A stretch of DNA of 64,000 nt from Lysinibacillus irui (GCF_028877475.1 NZ_CP113527.1:4023501-4087500); one strand, 5' to 3'; numbered from the stretch's first letter, positions 36,110 to 45,814 are shown. Notes: generated by a model from the letters alone, not told the origin. Translations and numbers: made by a program.

Positions 36110-36730
36110 ATGCTTAACTCAAAAAAACAAGACCCATTCTTTATTGCATTGCATAAAATTGCTGAAAATATGAGAGAGGCTGTACATTACGCAAATGATT
36201 TTCGTATTCACAGTGTAGCTGACCTTAAAGAGATTAGCATTACAATGAAAAATTACGAAACTGCTGGCGATAAGCTCATTCACGAACTGATCGTAATGTT
36301 AAACAAATCATTTATGACACCTATAGAACGTGAAGATATTTTAGAGTTTGCCATTCGTATGGATGATATTTTAGATGGCACAGAACATTGTATTGCACAC
36401 TTTGAAATGTTTTCACTTACAGAGATTGATGAATCCATGCGCACTTTCCTAGGATATATCTCTAAGAGTGCTGATGAAATTGTCAAAGCGACTGAAGAGT
36501 TAAAGAAAAAGAATCTAATTGGCATGCGTCCACACGCCATTCTTATTAAAGACTATGAACGTGAATGTGATGAGGTACAGCGTACTTCCATCAAAAAACT
36601 GTTTTTAAACGAAAAAGATCCGATTCGTCTTATTAAATTTAAAGATATATATGAACAACTTGAAGATATCGCTGATCATTGTCAAAACGTAGCCAATACT
36701 ATGGAAACAATTATCATGCGTAACGCATAA
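36110..36730 (+). CDS. DUF47/PhoU-like phosphate transport accessory protein (YkaA-like)
   Basis: 206 residues, all-helical PhoU-like fold of the YkaA/DUF47 family. Metal-binding type repeats are seen in EYETAGD-like NYETAGDKLIHELIVMLNKSFMTPIEREDILEFAIRMDDILD and KDYERECDEVQ ... IYEQLEDIADHCQNVANTME. Partners of Pit transporters, they are thought to gate phosphate uptake. CAGGAGGATT precedes the ATG. It is 21 bases upstream of pit, an operon found widely in Firmicutes. Confidence 0.92.
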   Translation: MLNSKKQDPFFIALHKIAENMREAVHYANDFRIHSVADLKEISITMKNYETAGDKLIHELIVMLNKSFMTPIEREDILEFAIRMDDILDGTEHCIAHFEMFSLTEIDESMRTFLGYISKSADEIVKATEELKKKNLIGMRPHAILIKDYERECDEVQRTSIKKLFLNEKDPIRLIKFKDIYEQLEDIADHCQNVANTMETIIMRNA

Positions 36731-36751
36731 TTAGGAGATGGGCAATTTACA

Positions 36752-37768
36752 ATGAATACAATCATAATACTAACCATACTGGTCGTCATCTTTGCCCTTA
36801 CATTTGACTTTATCAATGGCTTCCATGATACAGCAAATGCTATCGCAACTTCGGTTTCCACTCGGGCATTGCCACCTCGCACAGCGATCATTATGGCAGC
36901 GACTATGAACTTTATCGGTGCCATCACCTTCGTAGGAGTTGCTAAAGCTCTAACTAAAGACATTGTAGACCCGTTCTCTTTAAATGCCTTTGAAGGAGAC
37001 ACAACAGGTTCAGTTGTTATTTTAGCTGCATTAATTTCAGCTATTATTTGGAATTTATTGACTTGGTACTTTGGTATTCCATCTAGTTCTTCACATACGT
37101 TAATTGGTTCGATTGCAGGTGCTGCTATCGCATCAGCAGGCTTTAACGTGTTAAACTACGGCGGCTTTACTAAAATTATTATGGCATTAGTGCTATCCCC
37201 ACTACTTGCCATTTGTGCTGGCTTTATCATGATGACACTTTTTAAATTATGGTTTAAAAATTTAAATTTATATCGAACAAATAAAGGTTTCCGAACAATG
37301 CAAATCTTCACCGCAGCCATTCAATCGTTTACTCACGGGACAAACGATGCACAGAAGGCAATGGGGATTATGACAATGGCGCTAATTGCTGGTGGCTTGC
37401 ATACTGGAGATGAAATACCTTTCTGGGTACGTGCTGCAGCCGCTACAGCAATGGGTCTAGGTACATCTATTGGTGGATATAAAATCATTAAAACAGTTGG
37501 CGGTAAGATTATGAAAATTCGTCCAGTTAATGGTGTTGCGGCGGATTTAGCATCCGCTACAGTTATTTTTGGTGCTACGTTAATTCACTTACCAGTATCG
37601 ACAACACATGTTATTTCTTCCTCTATTATGGGTGTTGGTTCTGCACAGCGCGTACGTGGTGTAAACTGGGGAATGGCTCGAAAAATTGTTACTACGTGGG
37701 TAATTACAATGCCAATTTCAGCAGTGATGGCATCCGTTATTTATTTCATATTATCATTATTCTTTTAA
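36752..37768 (+). CDS. pit: Low-affinity inorganic phosphate transporter
   Basis: 338 residues, PiT family, about ten helices. Both inverted signature repeats are present: DFINGFHDTANAIATSVSTRALPP and FTHGTNDAQKAMGIM, each with the conserved Asn/Asp. It imports metal-phosphate with protons. TTAGGAGATGG before the ATG. Transcribed with the PhoU-like gene; a strong terminator follows. Confidence 0.95.
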   Translation: MNTIIILTILVVIFALTFDFINGFHDTANAIATSVSTRALPPRTAIIMAATMNFIGAITFVGVAKALTKDIVDPFSLNAFEGDTTGSVVILAALISAIIWNLLTWYFGIPSSSSHTLIGSIAGAAIASAGFNVLNYGGFTKIIMALVLSPLLAICAGFIMMTLFKLWFKNLNLYRTNKGFRTMQIFTAAIQSFTHGTNDAQKAMGIMTMALIAGGLHTGDEIPFWVRAAAATAMGLGTSIGGYKIIKTVGGKIMKIRPVNGVAADLASATVIFGATLIHLPVSTTHVISSSIMGVGSAQRVRGVNWGMARKIVTTWVITMPISAVMASVIYFILSLFF

Positions 37769-37772
37769 CGAA

Positions 37773-37810
37773 AAAGGCTCCTATCCAATGGCTGGATAGG
37801 AGCCTTTACT
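37773..37810 (+). terminator. Terminator of the pit operon
   Basis: AAAGGCTCCTATCC pairs perfectly with GGATAGGAGCCTTT around AATGGCT. Confidence 0.85.
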
Positions 37811-37874
37811 TTGTCACACGACAAAAAGCGACACATCCATTACACTAATTGAAAAGGGGGATACATAAATAACT

Positions 37875-39986
37875 ATGAAAACAATTTCGACATTTATTAC
37901 AGCACATGCGAAAGCAATCGTAGCTATATGGCTTATTATTTTTCTAGCTATGGCTTATTTTGCTTTACAGCTTCCGGGTAAACTTCAAGGGGATGGCTTT
38001 TTTGTTGAAGGCGATCATACCTATGTTACAAATGAGCTAGCAGAAAACTTTGATTTGCCTTCTGATACGATTTTGATTGTCTTTGATCAAGCAAAAGATC
38101 AAAAAATTGAAGATACTTTAAAAAAACTCGATCGTATAAATGAAATACATTCAATTCAATCGCCTTTAGAAGATTCCTCTTTACGTAAAGATGACATTGC
38201 CTATGCGATGGTTCATTTAAAAAATGATGTTGAGAATCTTCCGGAGATTGTCGAGGAATTCCGTTCATTAATTGAAGGAGACGGGATTAGCATTACTGGA
38301 GGACCCGTTATTTCTGCTGACATTAATACAGCCAGCCAAAAAGATTTAGCGTCAGCTGAAGCCATTGGGTTACCAATTGCCATTGTTGTTCTTTTATTGG
38401 CTTTTGGTACAGTGATTGCTTCTATCCTACCCATTGTCATTGGTATTGTTACAGTCGTTACTGCCTTCGGAATAATGACATTACTTAGCGGCAGTGTGAA
38501 TCTATCTATTTTCGTGTTAAATATTGTTCCAATGCTTGGGCTTGCTTTAAGTATTGATTTTGCCCTACTGTTTATCAATCGTTACCGAGAAGAGCGTGCA
38601 CATACCTCTATTGGACAAGCTATTCAAACTGCTATACAGACAGCAGGACGTTCCATTATTTTCTCCGCAGTTTGTGTCATGATAGGTTTAGGCGCAATGA
38701 TTGTTATTGATGTAGAGATTTTTCACAATATCGCTCTCGGGGGCACAATCGTCGTCCTATTAGCCGTTCTTTCTGGTCTAACATTACTCCCTGCCACAAT
38801 GATGCTTTTAGGAGATAGACTTAATAAATGGCGTATATTGCGTGTTAAACCAGGTGGTGCGAACCGTTGGCGTGGCTTCGCTGGTTTTGTCATGAAACAT
38901 CCAGTTGCGATTGTCATTTCAGCATTATTATTACTTGGTATTGGTATGCTCCCATTAAAGGACATCAAACTAGTGATTCCACAGGTTGACTCCTTACCAA
39001 CCAAATATAATGCACGTTCAGCATATGACCAATTAGATAAAACATTTGGACTCGGTGAATCATCTACTTTATATTTGTTAGCTGAACGCAAAGAAGGTTG
39101 GGAAGATAGTGAGGCACGAGAGCTTATTTATACTATTCAAGAAAAGCTATTAAAGGATCCGTTAGTCTTAGAGGTCTCTACAATATATACAGCCGCGAAT
39201 ATTCAAACACCTGAAGAATTATCAGCATCTTTAGCTATTCCACAGGTCGCGGAACAATTAAAACCTGTTATTCATACCTTTTCAAAGGATACACAACTAT
39301 TTATCCCAATTACCATTGATGCAGCAGGTTCTTCCACTACTGCTCAAACGTTTGCACGAACATGGATGGAAAAAGATTTAAATGTAAGTTTTGCTCTTGG
39401 GGGGCCAGCTAAATTTAACCAAGAGATTTTCGATGAAATTGCTAGTAAAATTGTTTTGGCTATCGCCATTATCATCGTCTCTACATTCTTTATTTTAATG
39501 CTTGCATTCCGCTCAGTCTTAATTCCATTAAAGGCGATTATCATGAACATTATTGGTCTTTCATCTGCATTCGGTATACTCGTTTATATTTTCCAATATG
39601 GACATTTTGGTATTGAGGCAGGCTCAATTGTCTTGATTATTCCTGTCATTGTTTTCTGTCTCGTGTTTGGTTTAAGTATGGACTACGAAGTCTTTTTAAT
39701 TTCTCGTATCCAAGAGGAATATTTAAAAGGGGCAGATAATACACGTGCAACCATTGATGGGCTGACATCTACTAGCCGTATTATTACATCGGCAGCGCTT
39801 ATCATGATTGTTATCACAGGAGCATTTGCTTTTACGGACGTCATGCCTGTAAAACAAATTGGTGTAGGGATAGCCATTGCTGTTGCTATTGATGCGACAA
39901 TTATTCGTCTAATGCTTGTACCTAGTCTCATGAAACTATTTGGCGATTGGAACTGGTGGCTACCATTTTCAAAGAAAAGTAAATAA
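37875..39986 (+). CDS. MMPL/RND family exporter (YdfJ-like)
   Basis: 703 residues with the RND layout: TM1, an outer loop, five helices, a second copy of TM, loop and helices. Proton-relay region GLALSIDFALLFINRYREE and GLSMDYEVFLISRIQEE are the MMPL signatures in TM4 and TM10. Such exporters move lipids, surfactants or drugs. The AAAAGGGGG site is about 14 bases before the ATG, a long spacing, so expression may be low. Single gene; substrate unknown. Confidence 0.88.
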   Translation: MKTISTFITAHAKAIVAIWLIIFLAMAYFALQLPGKLQGDGFFVEGDHTYVTNELAENFDLPSDTILIVFDQAKDQKIEDTLKKLDRINEIHSIQSPLEDSSLRKDDIAYAMVHLKNDVENLPEIVEEFRSLIEGDGISITGGPVISADINTASQKDLASAEAIGLPIAIVVLLLAFGTVIASILPIVIGIVTVVTAFGIMTLLSGSVNLSIFVLNIVPMLGLALSIDFALLFINRYREERAHTSIGQAIQTAIQTAGRSIIFSAVCVMIGLGAMIVIDVEIFHNIALGGTIVVLLAVLSGLTLLPATMMLLGDRLNKWRILRVKPGGANRWRGFAGFVMKHPVAIVISALLLLGIGMLPLKDIKLVIPQVDSLPTKYNARSAYDQLDKTFGLGESSTLYLLAERKEGWEDSEARELIYTIQEKLLKDPLVLEVSTIYTAANIQTPEELSASLAIPQVAEQLKPVIHTFSKDTQLFIPITIDAAGSSTTAQTFARTWMEKDLNVSFALGGPAKFNQEIFDEIASKIVLAIAIIIVSTFFILMLAFRSVLIPLKAIIMNIIGLSSAFGILVYIFQYGHFGIEAGSIVLIIPVIVFCLVFGLSMDYEVFLISRIQEEYLKGADNTRATIDGLTSTSRIITSAALIMIVITGAFAFTDVMPVKQIGVGIAIAVAIDATIIRLMLVPSLMKLFGDWNWWLPFSKKSK

Positions 39987-39993
39987 ACGAATT

Positions 39994-40028
39994 AAAATCC
40001 GCCTCTCCATAAAAAGAGGCGGATTTTT
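39994..40028. terminator. Bidirectional terminator between MMPL exporter and mhqD-like gene
   Basis: AAAATCCGCCTCT pairs with AGAGGCGGATTTT around CCATAAAA; T-runs on both strands. Confidence 0.85.
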
Positions 40029-40031
40029 CAA

Positions 40032-40640
40032 TTAAGCATAGATACTGTTATACCATTCTTTTGCTGCATGTACTTCAGGAATAGTAAGCTGATGTCCAAA
40101 ATCAAACCATTTTGTCGTAACCTTAGCACCTGCTGAAGTTAACAGTGTTTCTAAATCCTCAGATTCTTGTGCAGTACACATCTGATCATTCGTACCAGCA
40201 CCGATAAATACAGGAATAGAAGAAAGTTGCGGTAATTCAATTCCACGTCTTGGTACCATTGGATGATGTAAAATAGCTCCCGCTAATGCATCATCATAAT
40301 GGAATAGCAAGCTTGCCGCAATATTAGCACCATTTGAATAACCTATCGCTACAATTCGTTGCCGATCAAAGCCATATTGCTGTGCTGCCTCCTGTAAAAA
40401 TTCATATAGCTCCTTTGTACGAAAGATTAAATCCTCTATATCAAAGACACCTTCTGCTAGTCGACGGAAAAATCGCGGCATTCCATGTTCAAGTACATTT
40501 CCACGTACACTTAAAATATTAGCTGTTTCATCTATCTCTTTTGCCAGCCCAATTAGACTTTCTTCATTACCTCCCGTGCCATGTAACAACAATAACGTCG
40601 GTTTTGTTTCATCTGTCCCTTTATAAAAAATGTGTTGCAC
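40032..40640 (-). CDS. mhqD: MhqD-like alpha/beta hydrolase (carboxylesterase family)
   Basis: About 202 residues. The oxyanion loop is in LLLHGTGGNEESLIGL, the nucleophile Ser in VAIGYSNGANIAASL, and the acid and base in GAGTNDQMCTAQ and FDFGHQLTIPEV. Predicted phospholipase/carboxylesterase fold, as in B. subtilis MhqD (YodD), which works with mhq dioxygenases against quinones. The frame is open to a TTG two codons earlier, but GAGAGGTGA fits the GTG at 40640 better. The MhqR-like palindrome at 40655-40680 stands 15 bases upstream, in the position of a repressor site, and supports the assignment. Confidence 0.8.
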   Translation of the reverse strand: MQHIFYKGTDETKPTLLLLHGTGGNEESLIGLAKEIDETANILSVRGNVLEHGMPRFFRRLAEGVFDIEDLIFRTKELYEFLQEAAQQYGFDRQRIVAIGYSNGANIAASLLFHYDDALAGAILHHPMVPRRGIELPQLSSIPVFIGAGTNDQMCTAQESEDLETLLTSAGAKVTTKWFDFGHQLTIPEVHAAKEWYNSIYA

Positions 40641-40654
40641 TGACAATCACCTCT

Positions 40655-40680
40655 CAATTATCTTGAATTCGAGATAATTG
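40655..40680. promoter_or_regulatory. Candidate MhqR operator upstream of the mhqD-like gene
   Basis: A 26-bp near-palindrome with 12 of 13 pairs matched. Its core TATCTTGAATTCGAGATA (40659-40676) is the reverse complement of the azoR upstream 18-mer. It overlaps the stop codon of the small gene at 40658. Confidence 0.75.
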
Positions 40681-40849
40681 TAGCCTGTGGCAAAATTAAA
40701 TTCAAGCTTTTTGACTTATTAATTTCTCGATTCTCTCGATTTGGTTGTTCTTCGTGATTTTTATAAAAATTAGTAATGGTATAAACTGAAAATAAACATG
40801 CTGCAATCACCACAACAATAACAATTCCCACTAATTTTTTCCCGTTCAT
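40658..40849 (-). CDS. Small single-helix membrane protein, 63 residues
   Basis: Begins MNGKKLVGIVIVVVIAACLF, one membrane helix, then a polar Asn/Lys/Glu-rich tail. GGGGGAT stands eight bases before the ATG, which favours a real gene. Its last six codons lie inside the MhqR-like operator, so the C-terminus is either fixed by that site or unimportant. No family recognised. Between the unknown gene at 40871 and the mhqD-like gene, same strand. Confidence 0.5.
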   Translation of the reverse strand: MNGKKLVGIVIVVVIAACLFSVYTITNFYKNHEEQPNRENREINKSKSLNLILPQATIISNSR

Positions 40850-40870
40850 TGATATTTATCCCCCGTATTT

Positions 40871-41335
40871 TTATTTCTTTGTACGAAAGCCCTCTTCTAG
40901 TAAATATTCCTTTGCTGCATCATACGTACCAAATGCCTCTTCAAGATTTTCCCCATGATATACATTCCAAGAACGTTGCTCAAAAGCAAGTTGCAATTGA
41001 GCACCTTCTCGGCTATGCCAAATCTCTATAATCGGCTCCTGCTCTTCTACTTCTTCTGATAAGTACTGAATCGAATCTTCAATAATTTCACGAAGCTGTT
41101 GCTCATCAAAATCACGAATATTCACTAATCCTTTTTCGTTAGCCACATGCTCATAGCGTAATAAATCCCCAACAAAGACAAATCCATTGCCATTGGGATG
41201 TAGCTTTTCAACTACAACTGTCTTTTCATAAAGACTGTCCATATAGTGATAATTTAAGCGTTTTAATGAAATTTCCTTTCTTGTTAGTTCAGTAAACGAT
41301 TCAATAACCGCTTGTTTTTGTTCAAATGTTAGCAT
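40871..41335 (-). CDS. Conserved hypothetical protein, 154 residues
   Basis: Acidic soluble protein with alternating helix and strand segments: LTFEQKQAVIESFTELTRKEIS, NGNGFVFVGDLLRYEH, then DSIQYLSEEVEEQEPIIEIWHSREG and SWNVYHGENLEEAFGTYDAAKEYLLEEGF. I do not recognise the family. AAAGGAGC stands before the ATG. It lies 21 bases upstream of the small membrane gene and may be cotranscribed with it. Confidence 0.7.
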   Translation of the reverse strand: MLTFEQKQAVIESFTELTRKEISLKRLNYHYMDSLYEKTVVVEKLHPNGNGFVFVGDLLRYEHVANEKGLVNIRDFDEQQLREIIEDSIQYLSEEVEEQEPIIEIWHSREGAQLQLAFEQRSWNVYHGENLEEAFGTYDAAKEYLLEEGFRTKK

Positions 41336-41431
41336 ATAAAAAATGCTCCTTTTCTTTACAATCTATCTTACAGTATAACGTATTTTTCGTTTTTTTATCG
41401 TGACGTTTCTAAATCATTTTTGCCAATAAAA

Positions 41432-41466
41432 ATAGGACAAGCTTATACTAACAGCCTATCCTATAA
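41432..41466 (-). terminator. Terminator of the AI-2E/Nudix pair
   Basis: Minus strand ATAGGATAGGCT pairs with AGCTTGTCCTAT with two mismatches, followed by TTTTATT. Confidence 0.65.
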
Positions 41467-41472
41467 AAAATA

Positions 41473-42093
41473 TCATGTCTGATTAAATATTTTTTCGCGT
41501 GCAAATTTTATTACTTGTGCAACATATAGTTCTCGATAAGGAACAAATTGTGCGTTACTAACTGGTCGGACAATTTTCATGCGTTGACCATCTGGAAAAT
41601 ATTCGTAGCCTTCAATATTTAACGTCGTTGTTTCTCCTAAGAAAAATGCCTCTGCTTCATCAAGTCTTGCTCTCACTACACCAGAGACTTCTTCATACTG
41701 TAATACAAAGGAATCCCAATCATGTTGGAAGGGATATATGTAGACATGGCAAAATTCATTGTCGATCATATTTTCAGAAACGATACTACAAGAGGTCATG
41801 CCCATTTTCACTACTTCATGGACATCTATATCGAGACCCAGTTCTTCTTTTACTTCACGAATACCTGACTCAACTGTTTCAATAGCTAATAGATGCCCTG
41901 CTGCTGTAATATCAAGCAACCCTGGGTAATCCTTTTTCTGCGAGCTACGTACTTGAAAATAAATATAGTCTTCATTGACAAGCCAGCAATGAAATGTCTC
42001 ATGCCAAAGCCCTTTTTCATGTACTTCTGCCCGTGTCGCTGTGCCAATTTGCTCATGCAGTTCGTTAAACACTTTTACAATTTCTTGTTCCAT
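41473..42093 (-). CDS. Nudix hydrolase (YfcD/IPP-isomerase-like group)
   Basis: 206 residues. The N-terminus GTATRAEVHEKGLWHETFHCWLV is typical of Nudix proteins related to IPP isomerase type 1 and YfcD. The Nudix box is AAGHLLAIETVESGIREVKEELGLD at about residues 64-88, with REVKEELG intact; the spacing between the first Glu and RE is one shorter than in MutT, as in this subgroup. Substrate unknown. AGGAGCCG precedes the ATG; it lies 11 bases after the AI-2E gene stop, so the two form an operon. Confidence 0.85.
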   Translation of the reverse strand: MEQEIVKVFNELHEQIGTATRAEVHEKGLWHETFHCWLVNEDYIYFQVRSSQKKDYPGLLDITAAGHLLAIETVESGIREVKEELGLDIDVHEVVKMGMTSCSIVSENMIDNEFCHVYIYPFQHDWDSFVLQYEEVSGVVRARLDEAEAFFLGETTTLNIEGYEYFPDGQRMKIVRPVSNAQFVPYRELYVAQVIKFAREKIFNQT

Positions 42094-42104
42094 TTTTTCG
42101 GCTC

Positions 42105-43202
42105 CTATACTGACTTCGTCGCTTTTTTCTTAATCGCATTACGTTGATCATAAATATTAGATACGATAACCTTTAGTACCGCGTAAAATGGTACAGCAAT
42201 AATAATACCAATAAAGCCTGCAATATTACCCGCTGCTAAAATAATTGTAATAACGGTTAATGGGTGAATATCGAGTGATTTTCCCATGACATTTGGTGTA
42301 ATAAAGTTGCTATCTATTTGCTGTGCAACAAGGGTTACAACAGATACCCAAACAACTAGAATAGGATCTTGAATAACTGCCACAATCAATGCTGGAGCAA
42401 AGGCTATCCAAGGCCCAATGAATGGGATCATATTCATAAAGAACGCAAAGATCACTAACAGTAACGAATATTCTAATCCAATAATTAAATAACCGACATA
42501 CATGATGAGTGCTAATAAAAAGCTAATCTGCAGTTGTCCCTGAATATAACTGCGTAATACATCATCAATTTCACTTAATGTCTTTTTTACCCATTGTTGA
42601 CGCTCGCCACTGAAATATTTATAGATAGATGGGGCAAATTTTTCATGATCCTTTAGCATAAAAATAAAGAAGAATGGAATTAAAATAGCTAATAACGACA
42701 CAGAAACAATGGATTGTAAAAAGGACACAAATCCCTTACTCGCTACTACTGCGATATCCTGTACAGAATTCGCCATTTTTTCAATAACATCATTTAATTG
42801 CTGTGGGAAATTATCTTTATTTTGCGTTACATAGTCTGTTAGTTGTTGGATGCTCGTACTAATACTCGTACTAATCATAGGGGCATTCTTCACTAATTTA
42901 TTGACTTGCTCGGCAATCGGATTACCGATAATCCAGCCAAATATCCCCGCAATCGCTATTAACCCAAATACAATTGTCAATATACTTGCCCATCTAGGCA
43001 TTCTCCGTTTTTCTAAAAATCTCTGAATCGGTTCAGTCACATAATATAGGACACCACCAAGTAATAAAGGCACAAAAATAGCTTTTAATATAATGACTAG
43101 TGGTGAAAAAATCCAATGAATCTCTATAAAATATTTAATGATTAGTAGTGTAAGTAATATCCCTACGCCTACTTGAAACCAAACTTTCCTCGTCACTTTC
43201 AT
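42105..43202 (-). CDS. AI-2E family (PerM/UPF0118) membrane protein
   Basis: 365 residues, about seven to eight helices with a long amphipathic middle (residues 75-150). Family signature PFIGPWIAFAPALIVAVIQDP and GKSLDIHPLTVITIILAAGNIAGFIGIIIAVPFYAVLKVI. Some family members export autoinducer-2, others are Na+/H+ antiporters or of unknown role; the name should not be taken as quorum sensing here. AAAAGGAAGTGA before the ATG. A second family member is ytvI at 57256. Confidence 0.87.
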   Translation of the reverse strand: MKVTRKVWFQVGVGILLTLLIIKYFIEIHWIFSPLVIILKAIFVPLLLGGVLYYVTEPIQRFLEKRRMPRWASILTIVFGLIAIAGIFGWIIGNPIAEQVNKLVKNAPMISTSISTSIQQLTDYVTQNKDNFPQQLNDVIEKMANSVQDIAVVASKGFVSFLQSIVSVSLLAILIPFFFIFMLKDHEKFAPSIYKYFSGERQQWVKKTLSEIDDVLRSYIQGQLQISFLLALIMYVGYLIIGLEYSLLLVIFAFFMNMIPFIGPWIAFAPALIVAVIQDPILVVWVSVVTLVAQQIDSNFITPNVMGKSLDIHPLTVITIILAAGNIAGFIGIIIAVPFYAVLKVIVSNIYDQRNAIKKKATKSV

Positions 43203-43310
43203 TCACTTCCTTTTATCACAGTTACTGAAAATACTACTGATATATTAACCATTTCGCAAGTATCCTAGTATTTTTAGACAAAATAAAATTGTATGGAGAT
43301 GATCAATTAA

Positions 43311-43346
43311 AAAATTCGCTCACTTCATGGAAGTGGAGCGAATTTA
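43311..43346 (-). terminator. Terminator of the M3 peptidase gene
   Basis: Minus strand AAATTCGCTCCACTTC pairs with GAAGTGAGCGAATTT around CATG with one bulge, followed by TTTAATTG. Confidence 0.8.
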
Positions 43347-43354
43347 TAGATTAA

Positions 43355-45052
43355 TTAAAGTGAGGAGTCATCAACTGAATTTAAGTATGCCTCAATTTCC
43401 CCAATAACCGATTCAACACAGCCGTCCTCAAATGGCGAAATTAAGCCTGCCTCTTTTACTAGCTTTGTAAAGGACATAGATCCTCCCAAGCCGCATAAAT
43501 GTATATAATCTTTCCAAGCAGCCTCAAATTCTTCACGTGAACGCTTCCAGAACTGGAAGGCGCAAATTTGGGCTAGCGTGTAATCAATATAATAGAACGG
43601 GCTCGCATAAATGTGACCCTGACGTTGCCAAACGCCCCCTGCTGCAAGATAGCTATTATCGTCATAGTTACGGTGTGGTAAATATGTTTCCTCGATTTTC
43701 TTCCATGCTGCCTTACGTTCAGCTGGTGTCATTGTAGGATTTTCATAAATAACATGTTGGAACTCATCTACTGCAACACCATATGGTAAGAATAGAAGAC
43801 CGCTACTTAAATGTGTAAATTTATATTTCTCTGTATCTTCTTTAAAGAATAGTTCCATCCATGGCCACGTGAAAAACTCCATACTCATTGAGTGAATTTC
43901 ACAAGATTCGTAGGTTGGCCACAAATATTCTGGTATGCCAATATTACGACTTGAATACACTTGGAAGGCATGTCCAGCCTCATGTGTTAACACATCAATG
44001 TCACCTGACGTTCCGTTAAAGTTCGAGAAAATAAATGGGGAATGATAGTTTTCAATAAATGTACAATAACCACCACTCTCTTTACCTTTCTTCGCTACAA
44101 GGTCCATTAATTCATGCTCAATCATGAAGTTGAAGAATTCTCCTGTTTCTGGTGATAACTCCTCATACATTTTCTTACCATTTGCTACGATCCACTCTGG
44201 ATTACCCTTCGGTGTAGCATTGCCTGATAAGAAGTTTAATGCTTCATCATAGAATTTAAAATCTTCAATACCAATACGCTTTGCCTGGCGCTCATATAGC
44301 TTCGTTGCAACAGGTACGATTAAATCTCGAACCTGATCACGGAATTTTTTTACCATTTCAGCATTATAATCGATACGATTCATGCGAATATAACCTAGCT
44401 CTACATAGTTTTTGTAACCTAGTTTAACAGCAATTTCATGACGCACCTTTACAAGCTCATCATATAAACGATCAAATTCTTCCTCATGTTCAGCAAAGAA
44501 GCCAAAACGAGCATCTGTCGCAGCCTTACGTGTTTCTCGTTCAGTTGATTCCGAAAATGGGCCAAGCTGAGCAAGTGTTAATGTCTCTCCATTAAATTCG
44601 ATTTGTGCGGAAGCAACAAGCTTATTATATTCAGAAACAAGCTTATTTTCTTTTTGCATTAAATCAATCACTTCTGGGGAGAACCCTTTAATTTGATAGG
44701 TTGCTAGATCGAATAATTGCTGACCCCATTTTTCTTCTAATTGCTGACGGAACGGTGAAGCAATTAATGCTTTATAGTATTCTGTAGTTACTTCCTCTAG
44801 CTCTGGACCAACTTCATCGAAATAATCACGTTCTGCTTGATAAAATTCATCATTTGTATCAATAGAAGCACGAATATATACTAAGTTAGCCATTGTAGCA
44901 AAGTCATTACTAATTGTATTTAACTGTTCAATGATGCCACTTTGCTCGTCCATAGATTGTGCATTTTTAAATTGTTCGATGAGAGCTAATTGTTGCTCTT
45001 TCATAACTGCCACATTTGGACGGTTGTATTCATAGTCTTTAAACGTTTTCAT
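43355..45052 (-). CDS. M3 family oligoendopeptidase
   Basis: 565 residues from the ATG at 45052 (AAAGAGGGGAC upstream); a 24-codon extension is dropped. The zinc site is LTHEAGHAFQVYSSR (HExxH, about residue 363), with the third ligand Glu in TYESCEIHSMSMEFFTWPW. Cytosolic zinc peptidase cleaving oligopeptides of about 6-20 residues (PepF/Pz-peptidase relatives). Single gene. Confidence 0.92.
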   Translation of the reverse strand: MKTFKDYEYNRPNVAVMKEQQLALIEQFKNAQSMDEQSGIIEQLNTISNDFATMANLVYIRASIDTNDEFYQAERDYFDEVGPELEEVTTEYYKALIASPFRQQLEEKWGQQLFDLATYQIKGFSPEVIDLMQKENKLVSEYNKLVASAQIEFNGETLTLAQLGPFSESTERETRKAATDARFGFFAEHEEEFDRLYDELVKVRHEIAVKLGYKNYVELGYIRMNRIDYNAEMVKKFRDQVRDLIVPVATKLYERQAKRIGIEDFKFYDEALNFLSGNATPKGNPEWIVANGKKMYEELSPETGEFFNFMIEHELMDLVAKKGKESGGYCTFIENYHSPFIFSNFNGTSGDIDVLTHEAGHAFQVYSSRNIGIPEYLWPTYESCEIHSMSMEFFTWPWMELFFKEDTEKYKFTHLSSGLLFLPYGVAVDEFQHVIYENPTMTPAERKAAWKKIEETYLPHRNYDDNSYLAAGGVWQRQGHIYASPFYYIDYTLAQICAFQFWKRSREEFEAAWKDYIHLCGLGGSMSFTKLVKEAGLISPFEDGCVESVIGEIEAYLNSVDDSSL

Positions 45053-45193
45053 TGAAGTCCCCTCTTTCTGGCCTATCCCCGTAATATTTCTATTATATGC
45101 CAAATGGAACCTATTAAGAAACAATTATCTACACTGAGCAATAGTTTTTTACGAGGAAGCACTAGATAATTTTTCAACGAAGGACATAATTAT

Positions 45194-45769
45194 TTAATAG
45201 CCTATAATATATGTTTTTAATAATGCGGCTCTTTCTCTTATTCTTAGTTTAGCTTCTACTGACTTAGGTGTTTTGGCCGCTACGACATCCACTTCAAAAT
45301 TTAATGCTTCAGCTAGATATTTGGCACGTTTCAAATGAAAGTCATTAGAAACGATGGTGATTTTCTTTGTCTCTTTTGGTAATAGTTCTTTAGAAAATAC
45401 TAAATTTTCATAAGTCGATGTAGATTGATCCTCTATGATAATTCTTGAAGCCTCAATACCTTTCTGTTCCAGATAATCTTTCATGACAGATGCCTCTGTT
45501 CGATCTTCATCAGGTCCTTGCCCACCTGACACAATAACCTTAACATGCGGATAGTTTGTTAAGTATTGTACCGCCACCTCTAATCTACTTTTTAACGACA
45601 GCGATGGTACACCACCAGGCTTTACTTTTGCTCCAAGTATAATCATATAATCAGCAGAGCCATTGGCATTTGGTTCAACTCCCTGCTCGATTTCTTTTCC
45701 CAACCAGATATAAAGAACAATGCCCATACCTACTAGAAGAATACATATACTTATCACCCATTTTTTCAC
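45194..45769 (-). CDS. YdcF/SanA-like DUF218 protein
   Basis: 191 residues, GTG start after GGAGGGGTGATTT. One N-terminal helix anchors a DUF218 domain outside the membrane: YMIILGAKVKPGGVPSLSLKSRLEVA, VIVSGGQGPDEDRTEASVM and IVSNDFHLKRAKYLAE. Relatives (SanA, ElyC) affect envelope integrity and lipid-carrier use; the reaction is not known. Confidence 0.87.
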   Translation of the reverse strand: MKKWVISICILLVGMGIVLYIWLGKEIEQGVEPNANGSADYMIILGAKVKPGGVPSLSLKSRLEVAVQYLTNYPHVKVIVSGGQGPDEDRTEASVMKDYLEQKGIEASRIIIEDQSTSTYENLVFSKELLPKETKKITIVSNDFHLKRAKYLAEALNFEVDVVAAKTPKSVEAKLRIRERAALLKTYIIGY

Positions 45770-45814
45770 AAATCACCCCTCCTTTACCTTTTATTAACGT
45801 GGATAAAGTAAAAA

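Noticed and set aside
36682..37002. Open frame antisense to pit
   Set aside because: Shadow of the pit coding sequence, with no ribosome site and low-complexity composition.
42105..43202. AI-2E family protein as an autoinducer-2 exporter tied to quorum sensing
   Set aside because: The family is functionally mixed and no lux-type gene lies nearby.
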